From Paenibacillus oleatilyticus (GTDB taxonomy: Bacteria; Bacillota; Bacilli; Paenibacillales; NBRC-103111): DNA of 55,560 bases. The translations under genes and the position numbers were made by a program. The stretch is from the NCBI RefSeq assembly GCF_018998565.1, contig NZ_JAHNZO010000041.1, positions 1-55,560 of the forward strand, given 5' to 3'. Below are positions 33,184 through 40,778 of the stretch, piece after piece. Position 1 is the stretch's first letter, and every line of letters begins with the position of its first letter. The notes under the pieces were generated by a model. That model did no database searches and was not told the origin of the DNA. It was given only the letters and a program-made list of their open reading frames with translations.

Positions 33184-34108
33184 AATAGAAAAGAAGCAGC
33201 TTAGTTTTACAAAAGAAAAAGGAAAACCTGTAACAATCTTGTCTAGGGCACCGAAGCCTAGTGATTTTGCAATTAGAAGAGACCTAAACCAAATCGCTTG
33301 GTATGAAAAGATAATAGCCGATGGGAGCTTGGGAGACCAGCAATGGGCACAAAGTATGCTGGATTCAGGAGCGTATTTTATAGACATTAATTACTATGTG
33401 CCAGGGGTGTATCTTACTTTTAAAGACCTGGAAGCCAGAGGGATAAACATAGGGCTAGTTAGAGATATAAATGCACCGGGAATCAATACACTGTTAAATC
33501 CGGAGCAAAGCTCCGGTGCTAAGGCTGCTGCGAAGAAAACCTATGTTACTGCCAAGCAACTTGAGGAACTTGGATGGCACAATGTTAATGATGATATGGT
33601 AAATGGCCTGAATAATACTTTAGAAAAATATGATATAACTAGTACTGAGAGGATAAGACATTTTATAGCACAGTGCATGCAAGAATCCGGGTTGGGGGAG
33701 TATACCAGAGAATTAGCTCCTAAAAATAGCGATCCTGAGGAACATTTCAATAAAAAATATGACGGCCGCACAGAGCTCGGAAATAAAAATAAAGGAGACG
33801 GGGCCAAATTCAGAGGTTCCGGATATATACAAATCACGGGCAGGGATGTATACCAAAAATTCGCAGATTTTATGGACGATCCCAAAATCGTGGACGAAGG
33901 TTTTTCTTATGTTGAAAAAAAATACCCTTGGGAAGCTGCCGGATACTTTTGGGGGAAATATAAAAACTTAAACCCTCTTGTAGATAAAGGGGCTTCGGTG
34001 TTGGAAATTTCAAAAAAAGTAAATGGTTTCAACAAAACTACAGGATTACCGAACCATCATGAAGAAAGAGAAAAGTATTATAAGCTCTGTAAGGAAGTTA
34101 TTAAATAG
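32753..34108 (+). CDS. Hcp/TssD-like N-terminal domain fused to a GH19 (lysozyme/chitinase-like) domain
   Basis: 451 residues. Residues 1-145 have Hcp/TssD tube-protein features (SIQIRGEIPLRLLPPVEQ, NTLYAWALTEYRPD, HEKTIREVKFTHAYVHVYQE, LEFELVVRQRRDQ). A linker of about 115 residues follows. Residues 265-451 match glycoside hydrolase 19: HFIAQCMQESGLGEYT, with the catalytic-type Glu near 311, GDGAKFRGSGYIQITGRDVY near 348, and KKVNGFNK. Family 19 enzymes cut chitin or peptidoglycan. The N-domain probably loads a secreted effector into a tube; no secretion apparatus is in the window. AAAGGGAG precedes the ATG. Confidence 0.75.
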   Translation: MSILLRIERESGGQSIELGDGQITGYSYINTSPADFFAKAYNADHSIQIRGEIPLRLLPPVEQDADNSNTLYAWALTEYRPDNDYYRTVTVQIVRHEKTIREVKFTHAYVHVYQEQVNGLKGILEFELVVRQRRDQFDCIQFGSIEKKQLSFTKEKGKPVTILSRAPKPSDFAIRRDLNQIAWYEKIIADGSLGDQQWAQSMLDSGAYFIDINYYVPGVYLTFKDLEARGINIGLVRDINAPGINTLLNPEQSSGAKAAAKKTYVTAKQLEELGWHNVNDDMVNGLNNTLEKYDITSTERIRHFIAQCMQESGLGEYTRELAPKNSDPEEHFNKKYDGRTELGNKNKGDGAKFRGSGYIQITGRDVYQKFADFMDDPKIVDEGFSYVEKKYPWEAAGYFWGKYKNLNPLVDKGASVLEISKKVNGFNKTTGLPNHHEEREKYYKLCKEVIK

Positions 34109-34179
34109 CCGGGAATAACTATCGTTACATTAAGAACAAAACAAACGCATAATTCACACAAAAAGGAGGAATTCATAAG

Positions 34180-34956
34180 TTGAAGAAAAACAATTTGCCG
34201 ACCTTGTTTATACTTTTTGCTTTATTCTTAACAGCATGCAGTATTAGCGATACCGCTAACATTAATGCCAAGAACATGTTATCGATGAAAGATACGCAAC
34301 AAATGGGGGATTTAGTCGAAAAAAACGACAAAGCGTATGAAATCACTAAAGCAAGCTTTGCAGATAAAGGCATCCGGATCGAATATCCTCAAATAATAAA
34401 TATGAAGGATAGTAATAAGCAAAAAGCCATAAATGAAATCATAGCAGATGGTGCCTACGGTTTTTTGAAAAACTATTCACTGGAAACCGAAGAGTTTAGC
34501 ATGGAAATCCAGTATGAAATCAAATGGAAAACCGACCACTTTCTCAGTATCCAATATTCTGGGATAAGCTACGATAAAGGTACGGCTCACCCCACTAATA
34601 ATTTTTATACAACAAATATCGATATTAATAAAGAAAAAAAACTAAAGCTAGCGGATCTTGTCACTATTGACGAAGGATTTGTTAAGAAATTCATAGGTGG
34701 AAAGTTTAAGGAAACAATGCCCGAGCACAACTATATACATAATATCTTTACAACTAAGGAATGGCTAACAATGCTTAATAAAGCCGATTCGAACGAAACA
34801 GAAATATGTAGTTACTTCACAGAGAATGCACTGGGTATTAGCGTTGGCGTTTCTCATGCCGTAGGTGATCATGCGGAATTTGAAATAAAATATGAAGATA
34901 TACTAGAAAATATAAAGAGCGACAATGAATTATGGAAATTATTCCCGAAAAAGTGA
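34180..34956 (+). CDS. DUF4163/DUF3298 lipoprotein, likely immunity to the GH19 effector
   Basis: 258 residues. The signal peptide LFILFALFLTAC ends in a lipobox (LTAC), so the protein is anchored outside the cell. The middle (KWKTDHFLSIQYSGISYDKG, HPTNNFYTTNIDINKE, KLKLADLVTIDE) is the DUF4163/DUF3298 pattern, with the end AEFEIKYEDILE. In RsiV and PdaC this fold binds lysozyme or sits on peptidoglycan. Placement 72 bases after a GH19 effector suggests it blocks that enzyme. The start is TTG with AAAGGAGG. Confidence 0.7.
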   Translation: MKKNNLPTLFILFALFLTACSISDTANINAKNMLSMKDTQQMGDLVEKNDKAYEITKASFADKGIRIEYPQIINMKDSNKQKAINEIIADGAYGFLKNYSLETEEFSMEIQYEIKWKTDHFLSIQYSGISYDKGTAHPTNNFYTTNIDINKEKKLKLADLVTIDEGFVKKFIGGKFKETMPEHNYIHNIFTTKEWLTMLNKADSNETEICSYFTENALGISVGVSHAVGDHAEFEIKYEDILENIKSDNELWKLFPKK

Positions 34957-35019
34957 GTAACGATTCAAGCAAGAAAGCCTGGGAGAAATGAGGAGGTCCC
35001 ATTATGCAATGGAACCAAG

Positions 35020-35383
35020 ATGGCTCTTGTTAATCGATTCTCTGAGGAATTAGATTTAACTTATAGGCATCTTAATGATCTCAGGGTACTAATCGATAAA
35101 ACAAGATTCGACAGATAAGAAAAGGACTCTTTCATGGGAAGTGAGCGCTGTGACAACAAGATGTTCTTATTGAGTGCTTTGATAAATTATACGATAGTGA
35201 GTATAGATTCATTGATTCGTTAGATGAAATTAAGGTTGTTGAAAAGTAAGTTTATAGGGAAATACATACATCTTTAGCCCATATAAATTTTGTGGAGAAA
35301 CGCTGACTAGGGAGCAGAAGAACCGTATCTTTAACTACGCTGCATTCCTGATGACATTTGCAAACAATGAATCGAGCAAATAA
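35020..35383 (+). pseudogene. Debris of small (immunity-type) genes
   Basis: Three short readable ends lie here in the same direction: MALVNRFSEELDLTYRHLND (35020-35118), DVLIECFDKLYDSEYRFIDS ending EIKVVEK (35160-35249), and GETLTREQKNRIFNYAAFL ending NNESSK (35294-35383). None has a complete gene around it. They look like remains of two or three small genes removed by recombination. Confidence 0.5.
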
Positions 35384-35409
35384 CGGTTTTATAAGTAGGA
35401 GGTATTTTT

Positions 35410-35793
35410 ATGAAAAGAGATATGGAATTAGTAATAAGAATTTTGAAAGTTATAGAGGAATATTATACATCGCGTTCGATATCATTAAGTTTGGAAGATG
35501 AAGGTTATGGGGATATGATTGTTCAATATCATTTAAGGATCATGGCGGAAGCTGGTTTAATTGTTATTGATGACGTTCCGACATTGGCTAGTGGACAATA
35601 TTATATTAATGGTATGACATGGTTAGGACATGATTTTTTAGATTCTGCTAGAAATGAAAAGGTTCTAATAGCCGCAAAAGAAAAAGCCGAATCCAGGGGG
35701 GTTGATTTTAAGAGTTTACCTATCGATGTTATCAAAGAACTTCTTACTGAAGGCATAAAGAATTTATTGGAATGTAATGAAATAAAACGATGA
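35410..35793 (+). CDS. DUF2513 family protein
   Basis: 127 residues. MKRDMELVIRILKVIEEYY, then IVQYHLRIMAEAGLIVID and MTWLGHDFLDSARNEKVLIAA fit DUF2513, a family of winged-helix-like proteins of phage and mobile regions, with unknown function. TAGGAGG is a good site before the ATG. It is followed after 16 bases by a small gene in the same direction. Confidence 0.85.
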   Translation: MKRDMELVIRILKVIEEYYTSRSISLSLEDEGYGDMIVQYHLRIMAEAGLIVIDDVPTLASGQYYINGMTWLGHDFLDSARNEKVLIAAKEKAESRGVDFKSLPIDVIKELLTEGIKNLLECNEIKR

Positions 35794-35809
35794 ATTCATA
35801 GGGAGAAAT

Positions 35810-36007
35810 ATGAGAGTAGTTCTAAAGCAAATCTCAGTAAGAGCATATGAAATTGTGGAATGTCCGGAGTTTATTAAAATAGAACTTTTCAGTGGAGTTA
35901 TTCAATTGGGAAATCCTAACGTCGAACCAGAATTTATTCATCCAGCTTGGTTAAGTAAGATTACTGAATTATGTGAAGAAAATAATGTTGAACTAATATT
36001 TCAATAA
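35810..36007 (+). CDS. Uncharacterised 65-residue protein
   Basis: The protein starts MRVVLKQISVRAYEIVECPE and ends EENNVELIFQ; it is acidic with alternating strands. An AGGGAG site lies before the ATG. It probably forms an operon with DUF2513. No family is recognised. Confidence 0.55.
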   Translation: MRVVLKQISVRAYEIVECPEFIKIELFSGVIQLGNPNVEPEFIHPAWLSKITELCEENNVELIFQ

Positions 36008-36043
36008 AATATCGTATATGTTTTCAATGGGAGGTTATTATTC

Positions 36044-36148
36044 ATGAGCGAATGTCCCAAATGTAAATCCCGTGAATTTTCTAAAGGAATTCAAATTGGC
36101 TTAAAGAGCATTTTTAACGCCATAAGCAGCATTTTTGTTATGGGATAG
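36044..36148 (+). CDS. Short zinc-ribbon-type peptide, probably truncated
   Basis: 34 residues: MSECPKCKSREFSKGIQIGL and on to FVMG. One CxxC pair is present; the second pair expected of a zinc ribbon is missing, so the gene is likely cut short. GGGAGG lies ten bases before the ATG. It overlaps the 3' end of the opposite-strand membrane pseudogene. Confidence 0.5.
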   Translation: MSECPKCKSREFSKGIQIGLKSIFNAISSIFVMG

Positions 36149-36555
36149 CAGATGAAATGTAACTTTTAAAGGGCGGATATTTCTTTGATTTCTTATCCAT
36201 AAATTTTTTTGAAGACCATTCCAGCAACAAACATATACAAATCAATTCCAAGCAAAATCACAAGGCCCACGAGAAAATTTAACGTAATATCGGAGTGAAA
36301 AAGAAATCCAAGCACAGGAAATACACTCAATACAACGATATGTGAAAGTATTATATTCCGTTTCGATCCCCAACTAATTTCATTCTTTACATCAGCTTAG
36401 AGAGTCCCGACCAAAAGTGCTACAAATGAATATAGTGCAAAAAAGTTCCAATCCCCTTTTCCGTTATCCAAAAATGAGAATGCAAAATACCAAAAAGGGC
36501 CAAGTATGGTTAGCTTAAGAAAAAACAGAAGGATTCTCTGCTTAGCAATTTGCAT
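36138..36555 (-). pseudogene. Four-helix membrane protein with an in-frame stop
   Basis: From an ATG at 36555 the frame reads MQIAKQRILLFFLKLTILG, WYFAFSFLDNGKGDWNFFAL and YSFVALLVGTL, then a TAA near 36398. It continues in frame ADVKNEISWGSKRNIIL, VLGFLFHSDITLNFLVGLVI and a final KKYPPFKSYISSAIP. A single nonsense codon thus breaks a gene of 138 codons. The same C-terminal coding piece recurs at 54484-54513. Confidence 0.6.
36152..36181. repeat. 30-bp repeat, copy 1 (pair with 54484)
   Basis: ATGAAATGTAACTTTTAAAG followed by GGCGGATATT occurs here and, with one base changed, at 54484-54513. On the minus strand both encode the tail YPPFKSxIS of a membrane protein, so copy 2 is a stray gene fragment. 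Confidence 0.6.
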
Positions 36556-36652
36556 CTTCTCACCTCACGCAATAAAACAATGATAATTACATTCAAGATA
36601 ATAATACCAACAATGTACAAAATAGTATATTAAAAATAGAAAGAAGATGAAA

Positions 36653-36679
36653 AAGAACCTCCTCTTCAGGAAGGTTCCT
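36653..36679 (+). terminator. Hairpin of the AAGAACCTCCT type
   Basis: AAGAACCTCCT-CTTC-AGGAAGGTTCCT forms a stem-loop closely similar to those at 29216 and 40706. It lies just before an IS256 fragment and after the membrane pseudogene promoter region. Confidence 0.45.
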
Positions 36680-36681
36680 CT

Positions 36682-36840
36682 GCGATCGTCAGGGGGAATT
36701 CGAGCCCTTGATCGTGAATAAAGACGTGCTGGGGCATCTAGATCGGGGAGAATGAGTCCTCGAAGTTCTGGCTGAGTGTCTTAAACGACCTCAAAAACCG
36801 CGGCGTACAAGAGGGTCTCATCACCTAATCTGTCAGTAAG
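36682..36840 (+). mobile_element. IS256-family transposase remnant
   Basis: The frames read RDRQGEFEPLIV (the IS256 transposase RDRxGxFEPxIV motif) and, after a deletion, ESSKFWLSVLNDLKNRGVQ (the later segment before the second catalytic Asp region), ending in a stop. An intact IS256 transposase has about 400 residues; less than 50 remain here. No terminal repeats are visible. Confidence 0.65.
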
Positions 36841-36854
36841 TATATGATAGCATG

Positions 36855-36876
36855 AAAAAACCTCCCGATTGGAGGT
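36855..36876 (-). terminator. Terminator of the SF0329-like gene
   Basis: On the minus strand ACCTCC-AATCG-GGAGGT runs into TTTTT, 18 bases after the stop of the gene at 36894. Confidence 0.75.
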
Positions 36877-36893
36877 GAATGAGTTATTTATTT

Positions 36894-37463
36894 TCATAAC
36901 GTACTAAGCCGTAGTTCATAAAAATACTGCACAATTGGATGCTTTAACTTCATCTTCTCGGTCATGTTTAAAATTCGCTTTTTTCCAACTCGTCTGTCCA
37001 CCAAAGCAAGAATATTCAATAAGATATCATTGCTCTCTAAGCTTTCCTCTATAGAAATAGATAAAAACTTAGTAGCTACAACGACAAAATTTGATTTACT
37101 TAATGATGTTTGTGCTGACAAAAGCTCCTTTGCATATTCTGATATTTTTCTACTTCTTGCAATTACTTTTAGACGATCCTCCGGAACGATCCCTTTGGTA
37201 TCTTTTCTGACCGCTTCAATTTCTTCATTGTTGATAGGAATTTGGATATCTGAATCATTCTTAATTTCCAGCTCCGTCTGATACCATCTGATTAAGGTAG
37301 TTACATCATTCATATTGAATACGTTCTTTTTATCTACCGCAATATAACAAAGTCCTGCTTTATCAGGTAAATAACGGTAGCCGGTTGCACGGTATTCGAC
37401 CCTTCCATATAACGCAGGACAGAGAAAACTCTCCAGATGTTGCTTCAATTTGCTCCAGGCCAT
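36894..37463 (-). CDS. SF0329-family-like protein
   Basis: 189 residues opening MAWSKLKQHLESFLCPAL, then RVEYRATGYRYLPDKAGLCY and VDKKNVFNMNDVTTLIRWY. This matches what I recall of the SF0329 family, whose function is unknown but which is common in toxin-immunity regions. The end is helical (NILALVDRRVGKKRILNM). It is well expressed-looking, with GGAGG before the ATG and a terminator behind. Confidence 0.65.
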   Translation of the reverse strand: MAWSKLKQHLESFLCPALYGRVEYRATGYRYLPDKAGLCYIAVDKKNVFNMNDVTTLIRWYQTELEIKNDSDIQIPINNEEIEAVRKDTKGIVPEDRLKVIARSRKISEYAKELLSAQTSLSKSNFVVVATKFLSISIEESLESNDILLNILALVDRRVGKKRILNMTEKMKLKHPIVQYFYELRLSTL

Positions 37464-37561
37464 GTAATCCTCCTATGTTCTATGTTCTATAAATACCTAT
37501 TGAGGTAGTCGTTCTATTATCTACAGTAGTAGTAACGACTCCCAAGAATTTAATGTGGTAT

Positions 37562-37745
37562 ATGAATATAGAAAATCTCAATTATATTCCTGCATCATCT
37601 CTCGAAATTATTGTTAGCAGTCTTACTGAAACGAATATTTATCAGGCTATTGAAAATTTTTCACAGGGAGATGCGTTTTGGTTAAAACTATATTATCTTA
37701 CTAGTGTTTCAAAAACGATTTAATGATGAGTTAGAAAAATATTAG
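37562..37745 (+). pseudogene. Small frameshifted gene (MNIENL type)
   Basis: From ATG 37562 the frame reads MNIENLNYIPASSLEIIVSS and on to WLKLYYLTSVSKTI, with a stop at 37721. In the next frame the end continues FQKRFNDELEKY to a stop at 37743. One indel thus splits a small gene of about 60 codons. No family is recognised; it belongs to the immunity-like debris. Confidence 0.4.
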
Positions 37746-37798
37746 GTTCTTAACCCAGGAGCAATTATTTGGTAAGGAATGTACTGGTGGATGAAATA

Positions 37799-38043
37799 AT
37801 GGGAATTTCAACATTTTTATTATTTAAACGTGGAGAAATTATTACAGTAAACGACCTATTATCGAACATAAAAAAATGTGTGTAAGGGAAAATCTTTTCT
37901 CTGGTAGTGACGAAGAAAAATTCAACGACGAAGGAACACTAAAATATTCCCGAGTGTATATTAGTGGCTTATTTGGAAAAAATGTTTCCATTCACAAATG
38001 CAACTTTGTTCTTGGTTATAATGAAAGATTCATTTCATTTTGA
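37799..38043 (+). pseudogene. Immunity-like gene, copy 1, frameshifted and 3'-replaced
   Basis: The reading starts MGISTFLLFKRGEIITVNDL and stops after NIKKCV. One frame over it resumes RENLFSGSDEEKFNDEGTLK and YSRVYIS, then a non-homologous end. The first ~170 bases match 44387-44555 closely, but the C-terminal half of that family (as in 43716 and 44387) is missing here. This is a broken paralogue. Confidence 0.6.
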
Positions 38044-38047
38044 AATA

Positions 38048-38767
38048 TCATGAGAAATTTTTATTAAAACAATCATCAGATTCACATTTAATTTTGTACC
38101 ATTGATAACCATATTCAGTTATGTTTGATTGAATCAATAATCTGCTGCTACAGCGAATACAAGTATATTCTGTTTGACTACCTCTTTTATGCTCTGCCAG
38201 ATACGCTTCTGCGTGTTCTACCTCATTCATTATAAGTTTAAGAGCATAATCACTTATGTCAAAAGGTTTCTTGTCGCCTCTTCTTGAATCAATTGAACGA
38301 GAAAAAGCCCCAAATCCGCCAACAAGTTCATGGTGATGTGTGCTAATCTGTCCACCGCCTCTTTCAAACATTTTGATCATCGGTTCATATATGTCTGGAA
38401 ATTGCAATGCAATCAAGTTGCCGCTATCAAGCAGAGAACACCATCTTAAATAGTGGATGCTAAATAATTTCATAAGCATAATATCGATTTCTTTAAAATT
38501 TGGAAATTTTACCGGAAAGTTATCCCATTCATTTTCATCCATTTTATAACCAATCAGCATGTCCATTCCCACATAAATACTTGTGGCTTCGATTGATAAA
38601 AACTGTAAAAAAACTCCGACTCTGCGATAATATTCAGCGATTAATATAGAATCTGCTTCATATTCTCCTCTAGATCTTACCTCTTCATATCTTTTTTTTA
38701 AAATTCCAACGTATAGATTGGGGTCGATACTCTTAATTCTCTCAGCAGCCTCTTTGTAATAACTCAT
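38048..38767 (-). CDS. Uncharacterised protein with C-terminal zinc ribbon
   Basis: 239 residues. The last 40 hold TCIRCSSRLL and CESDDC, a CxxC/CxxxxC pair that suggests a zinc ribbon. The body is helical, without membrane segments (IEATSIYVGMDMLIGYKMDE, ELVGGFGAFSRSIDSRRGDK). No family is recognised. It heads a minus-strand group of small genes. Confidence 0.6.
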   Translation of the reverse strand: MSYYKEAAERIKSIDPNLYVGILKKRYEEVRSRGEYEADSILIAEYYRRVGVFLQFLSIEATSIYVGMDMLIGYKMDENEWDNFPVKFPNFKEIDIMLMKLFSIHYLRWCSLLDSGNLIALQFPDIYEPMIKMFERGGGQISTHHHELVGGFGAFSRSIDSRRGDKKPFDISDYALKLIMNEVEHAEAYLAEHKRGSQTEYTCIRCSSRLLIQSNITEYGYQWYKIKCESDDCFNKNFS

Positions 38768-38829
38768 AAAGCATCCCCCGATTTAGTGTTCATGTCCAAA
38801 TGAAAGACTCGTTTTATTCCTTTTTGCCT

Positions 38830-39075
38830 TTAATCATTATCATAAACAATTTGTGTTCGGTAATTTTGCCGTGCAAAATGCTGATATAATTTTAGTTTTG
38901 AGTAGTTTCTTTTATAAGGAATTTCATAGTCATCTAGTATTCGATAAATAACTTCTTTATTAACGTATGAAGTGTTTACGTAATCAAATAGTTCTTCGGA
39001 TGTACAGCTCTCGAATGTTTCAATATGTTGCTTCCAATACAAATACTCTTTTTGTTGCGCTTCTTCCTCAATCAT
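38830..39075 (-). CDS. Uncharacterised 81-residue protein
   Basis: The protein reads MIEEEAQQKEYLYWKQHIET, TSEELFDYVNTSYVN and KEVIYRILDDYEIPYKRNYS. It is helical and charged. I chose the ATG at 39075 because GGGGG lies eight bases before. It is upstream of the zinc-ribbon gene in the same direction. Confidence 0.6.
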   Translation of the reverse strand: MIEEEAQQKEYLYWKQHIETFESCTSEELFDYVNTSYVNKEVIYRILDDYEIPYKRNYSKLKLYQHFARQNYRTQIVYDND

Positions 39076-39092
39076 AAAAATATCCCCCTTAA

Positions 39093-39308
39093 TCACCTTA
39101 CAATCTCCAAGGTGCTGTAAAGTTGATGTAATCTTGGAACTATAACATCATGAAAATGATTGACTTCTCTAGTGCTTATATAAAGCACCATACCGTCACA
39201 CTCGTCCCCATGTTCTTCAGTATAATCTAAAAAGTAAGTAAATTCCTCAAACTTGCTATTCAGATTGATTATGACACACTTGAACCACCAATTAGCTGCA
39301 ATTTGACC
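39093..39308 (-). pseudogene. 5'-truncated small gene
   Basis: The frame is open from just after a stop (TAA) at about 39309 and reads QIAANWWFKCVIINLNSKFE, YFLDYTEEHGDECDGMVLYI and STREVNHFHDVIVPRLHQLY. It ends EIVR at 39093. The coding look is good, but there is no start codon before the conserved-looking part, so the 5' end has been lost. It abuts the gene at 39075. Confidence 0.5.
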
Positions 39309-39334
39309 TTATGAAAGTATTATTTCATCTGTAT

Positions 39335-39676
39335 TCACTCAGGAACATCAATGTACTCCGACACTCTAGATTGAAGAATTTCAATAAGATCTTCATCCAT
39401 ATACTGATAATCATCAGGAATATCTAAACAGATTATTTTCTTATTCAAGAGTTCATCGTTAAATTTATCCCTCAACCTGCGCACATGCTTCTTCTCCATT
39501 ACAAAGATAATATCTGCCCAACCAACATGACCGCTTGTAACTTTAATTCGTGCACTATCTTCTGTTCCAGCAGATCTAACGATATAACCGTTGATTCCAT
39601 AAAATATCTTTTCTGCTGTCAAACTACGCCACTTGTTTCTGCTACAAACAAAAAGTAACTTAATCTTCTTCACCAT
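39335..39676 (-). CDS. Low-molecular-weight protein-tyrosine-phosphatase-like protein
   Basis: 113 residues. The P-loop VCSRNKWRSLTAE (C11 and R17, C-X5-R) and the later DIPDDYQYMD (general-acid Asp) match LMW-PTPase-related proteins, although the loop SRNKWRS differs from the classic C(x)GNICRS. Members of this divergent group have unknown substrates. It lies in a run of minus-strand small genes. Confidence 0.75.
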   Translation of the reverse strand: MVKKIKLLFVCSRNKWRSLTAEKIFYGINGYIVRSAGTEDSARIKVTSGHVGWADIIFVMEKKHVRRLRDKFNDELLNKKIICLDIPDDYQYMDEDLIEILQSRVSEYIDVPE

Positions 39677-39750
39677 CCATACTTCTTATGAAATATTTGA
39701 TTTATCGGCTAGCAATATAAGCAAAATCAATTGTCGAGATGACTTCTAAT

Positions 39751-39984
39751 TTACTCACTATCTACCCAATTAAACTCTATACTTTCGCAATTTAATCTCT
39801 GTCTTACCCATGCCTCAACTTCTCTTTTCGAGTAAAGGTTAATTGAAGAGGTATATACTACCTCTGACTTTTCCCTAATCTCAACTTCGAATAGAAATTC
39901 ATCATATGATGGGGAATAAATACGATTTACAGTAATGGTATAAGGAATGCTATTTACAATAACCCGAGAAGTCCATTCATCCAT
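39751..39984 (-). CDS. Uncharacterised 77-residue protein
   Basis: The protein reads MDEWTSRVIVNSIPYTITVN, then YDEFLFEVEIREKSEVVYTS and EVEAWVRQRLN. A beta-rich small domain. GAGGTG precedes the ATG by five bases. No family is recognised. Confidence 0.55.
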   Translation of the reverse strand: MDEWTSRVIVNSIPYTITVNRIYSPSYDEFLFEVEIREKSEVVYTSSINLYSKREVEAWVRQRLNCESIEFNWVDSE

Positions 39985-40017
39985 TCTAGCACCTCATATC
40001 ACATTGAAATTGTTGTT

Positions 40018-40290
40018 TTATTGTCTCTCTAAACTCTTAACGAACTTTATCATCAATACACCATCTTGCAGCTCAGCAGAATAACAATTTTCGTTTAAAT
40101 TTTCAGTTGAAAATTGATATTCGAGAATTGCATCTGCCATTTCTTGAGTGAGTCTCCCTTTAAAATACGGTATATTCAACTTAGCTCCAACTTGAAAATC
40201 TTCATCACAACAATTAATATCAATGTGTTCTATTATCGTTTTAACTGAATCGCTTAAATCAGCCCATTTTAAATTACATTTATTATTCAC
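40018..40290 (-). CDS. Uncharacterised ~90-residue protein
   Basis: Reads NNKCNLKWADLSDSVKTIIE, then VGAKLNIPYFKGRLTQEMAD and a beta-rich end YSAELQDGVLMIKF. The ATG at 40299 touches its GGGAG site, so the GTG three codons later (40290), at normal spacing, is more likely. No family is recognised. Confidence 0.55.
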   Translation of the reverse strand: MNNKCNLKWADLSDSVKTIIEHIDINCCDEDFQVGAKLNIPYFKGRLTQEMADAILEYQFSTENLNENCYSAELQDGVLMIKFVKSLERQ

Positions 40291-40394
40291 TACTTTCATC
40301 TCCCTTAAAATTATCTTTTTAATGTAATTGAATTAGATAAACAATAAAACTATTCCCTAAGTCGCGCACCTGAAAAAAAACTAACTATTATTTG

Positions 40395-40580
40395 TTAAAC
40401 CCATTTGCCAGTTTGTTTCTCTGTTATTGTTTTACTAATCTTAATCTCATTATAGGATATTTTCTCTTTCCGCATAGTCTTAATAATTCCATCGCGTGAA
40501 GCTTCAAATGAACCTGCACCAGTTCCTCTTAAAATTCTCTCTTCACCTTTTACTGTAGCATGAAATCCGCAGTTTACAAT
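40395..40580 (-). CDS. Small ORF with a ribosome site but no canonical start
   Basis: Sixty-one residues: NCGFHATVKGEERILRGTGA, GSFEASRDGIIKTMRKEKIS and a lysine-rich end. AAGGAG stands about nine bases before an in-frame ATT (40580); there is no ATG, GTG or TTG between the preceding stop and the coding part. It may use ATT, or may be a 5'-damaged gene. The GTGAGSFEAS segment resembles small LeuA-type dimer domains, weakly. Confidence 0.4.
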   Translation of the reverse strand: MVNCGFHATVKGEERILRGTGAGSFEASRDGIIKTMRKEKISYNEIKISKTITEKQTGKWV

Positions 40581-40705
40581 TTGAAATCACTCCTTTTTAA
40601 TATGAAATTAACCTTTCACTCGAATTCCTGAATACTTCTTAGCCGTAAAACCTAGATGAGTAACGCACAGTTTAGAATTAATGTTCGTATTAGTCATGCA
40701 AAAAA

Positions 40706-40729
40706 AGAACCTCCTTTTCAGGAAGTTCT
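40706..40729. terminator. Hairpin of the AAGAACCTCCT type
   Basis: AGAACCTCCT-TTTC-AGGAAGTTCT is a stem-loop very similar to those at 29216 and 36653. It lies about 50 bases before repeat R2. Confidence 0.5.
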
Positions 40730-40778
40730 CCATATAAAAAATTCAGTTAAGTAACTTCAATCCTCCCGATATATCCTT

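Noticed and set aside
32753..33187. True type VI secretion in this organism
   Set aside because: Only a carrier-like domain is seen. No TssB/C sheath, VgrG, baseplate or ClpV gene lies in the window, and the host is Gram-positive, so I claim only Hcp-like similarity.
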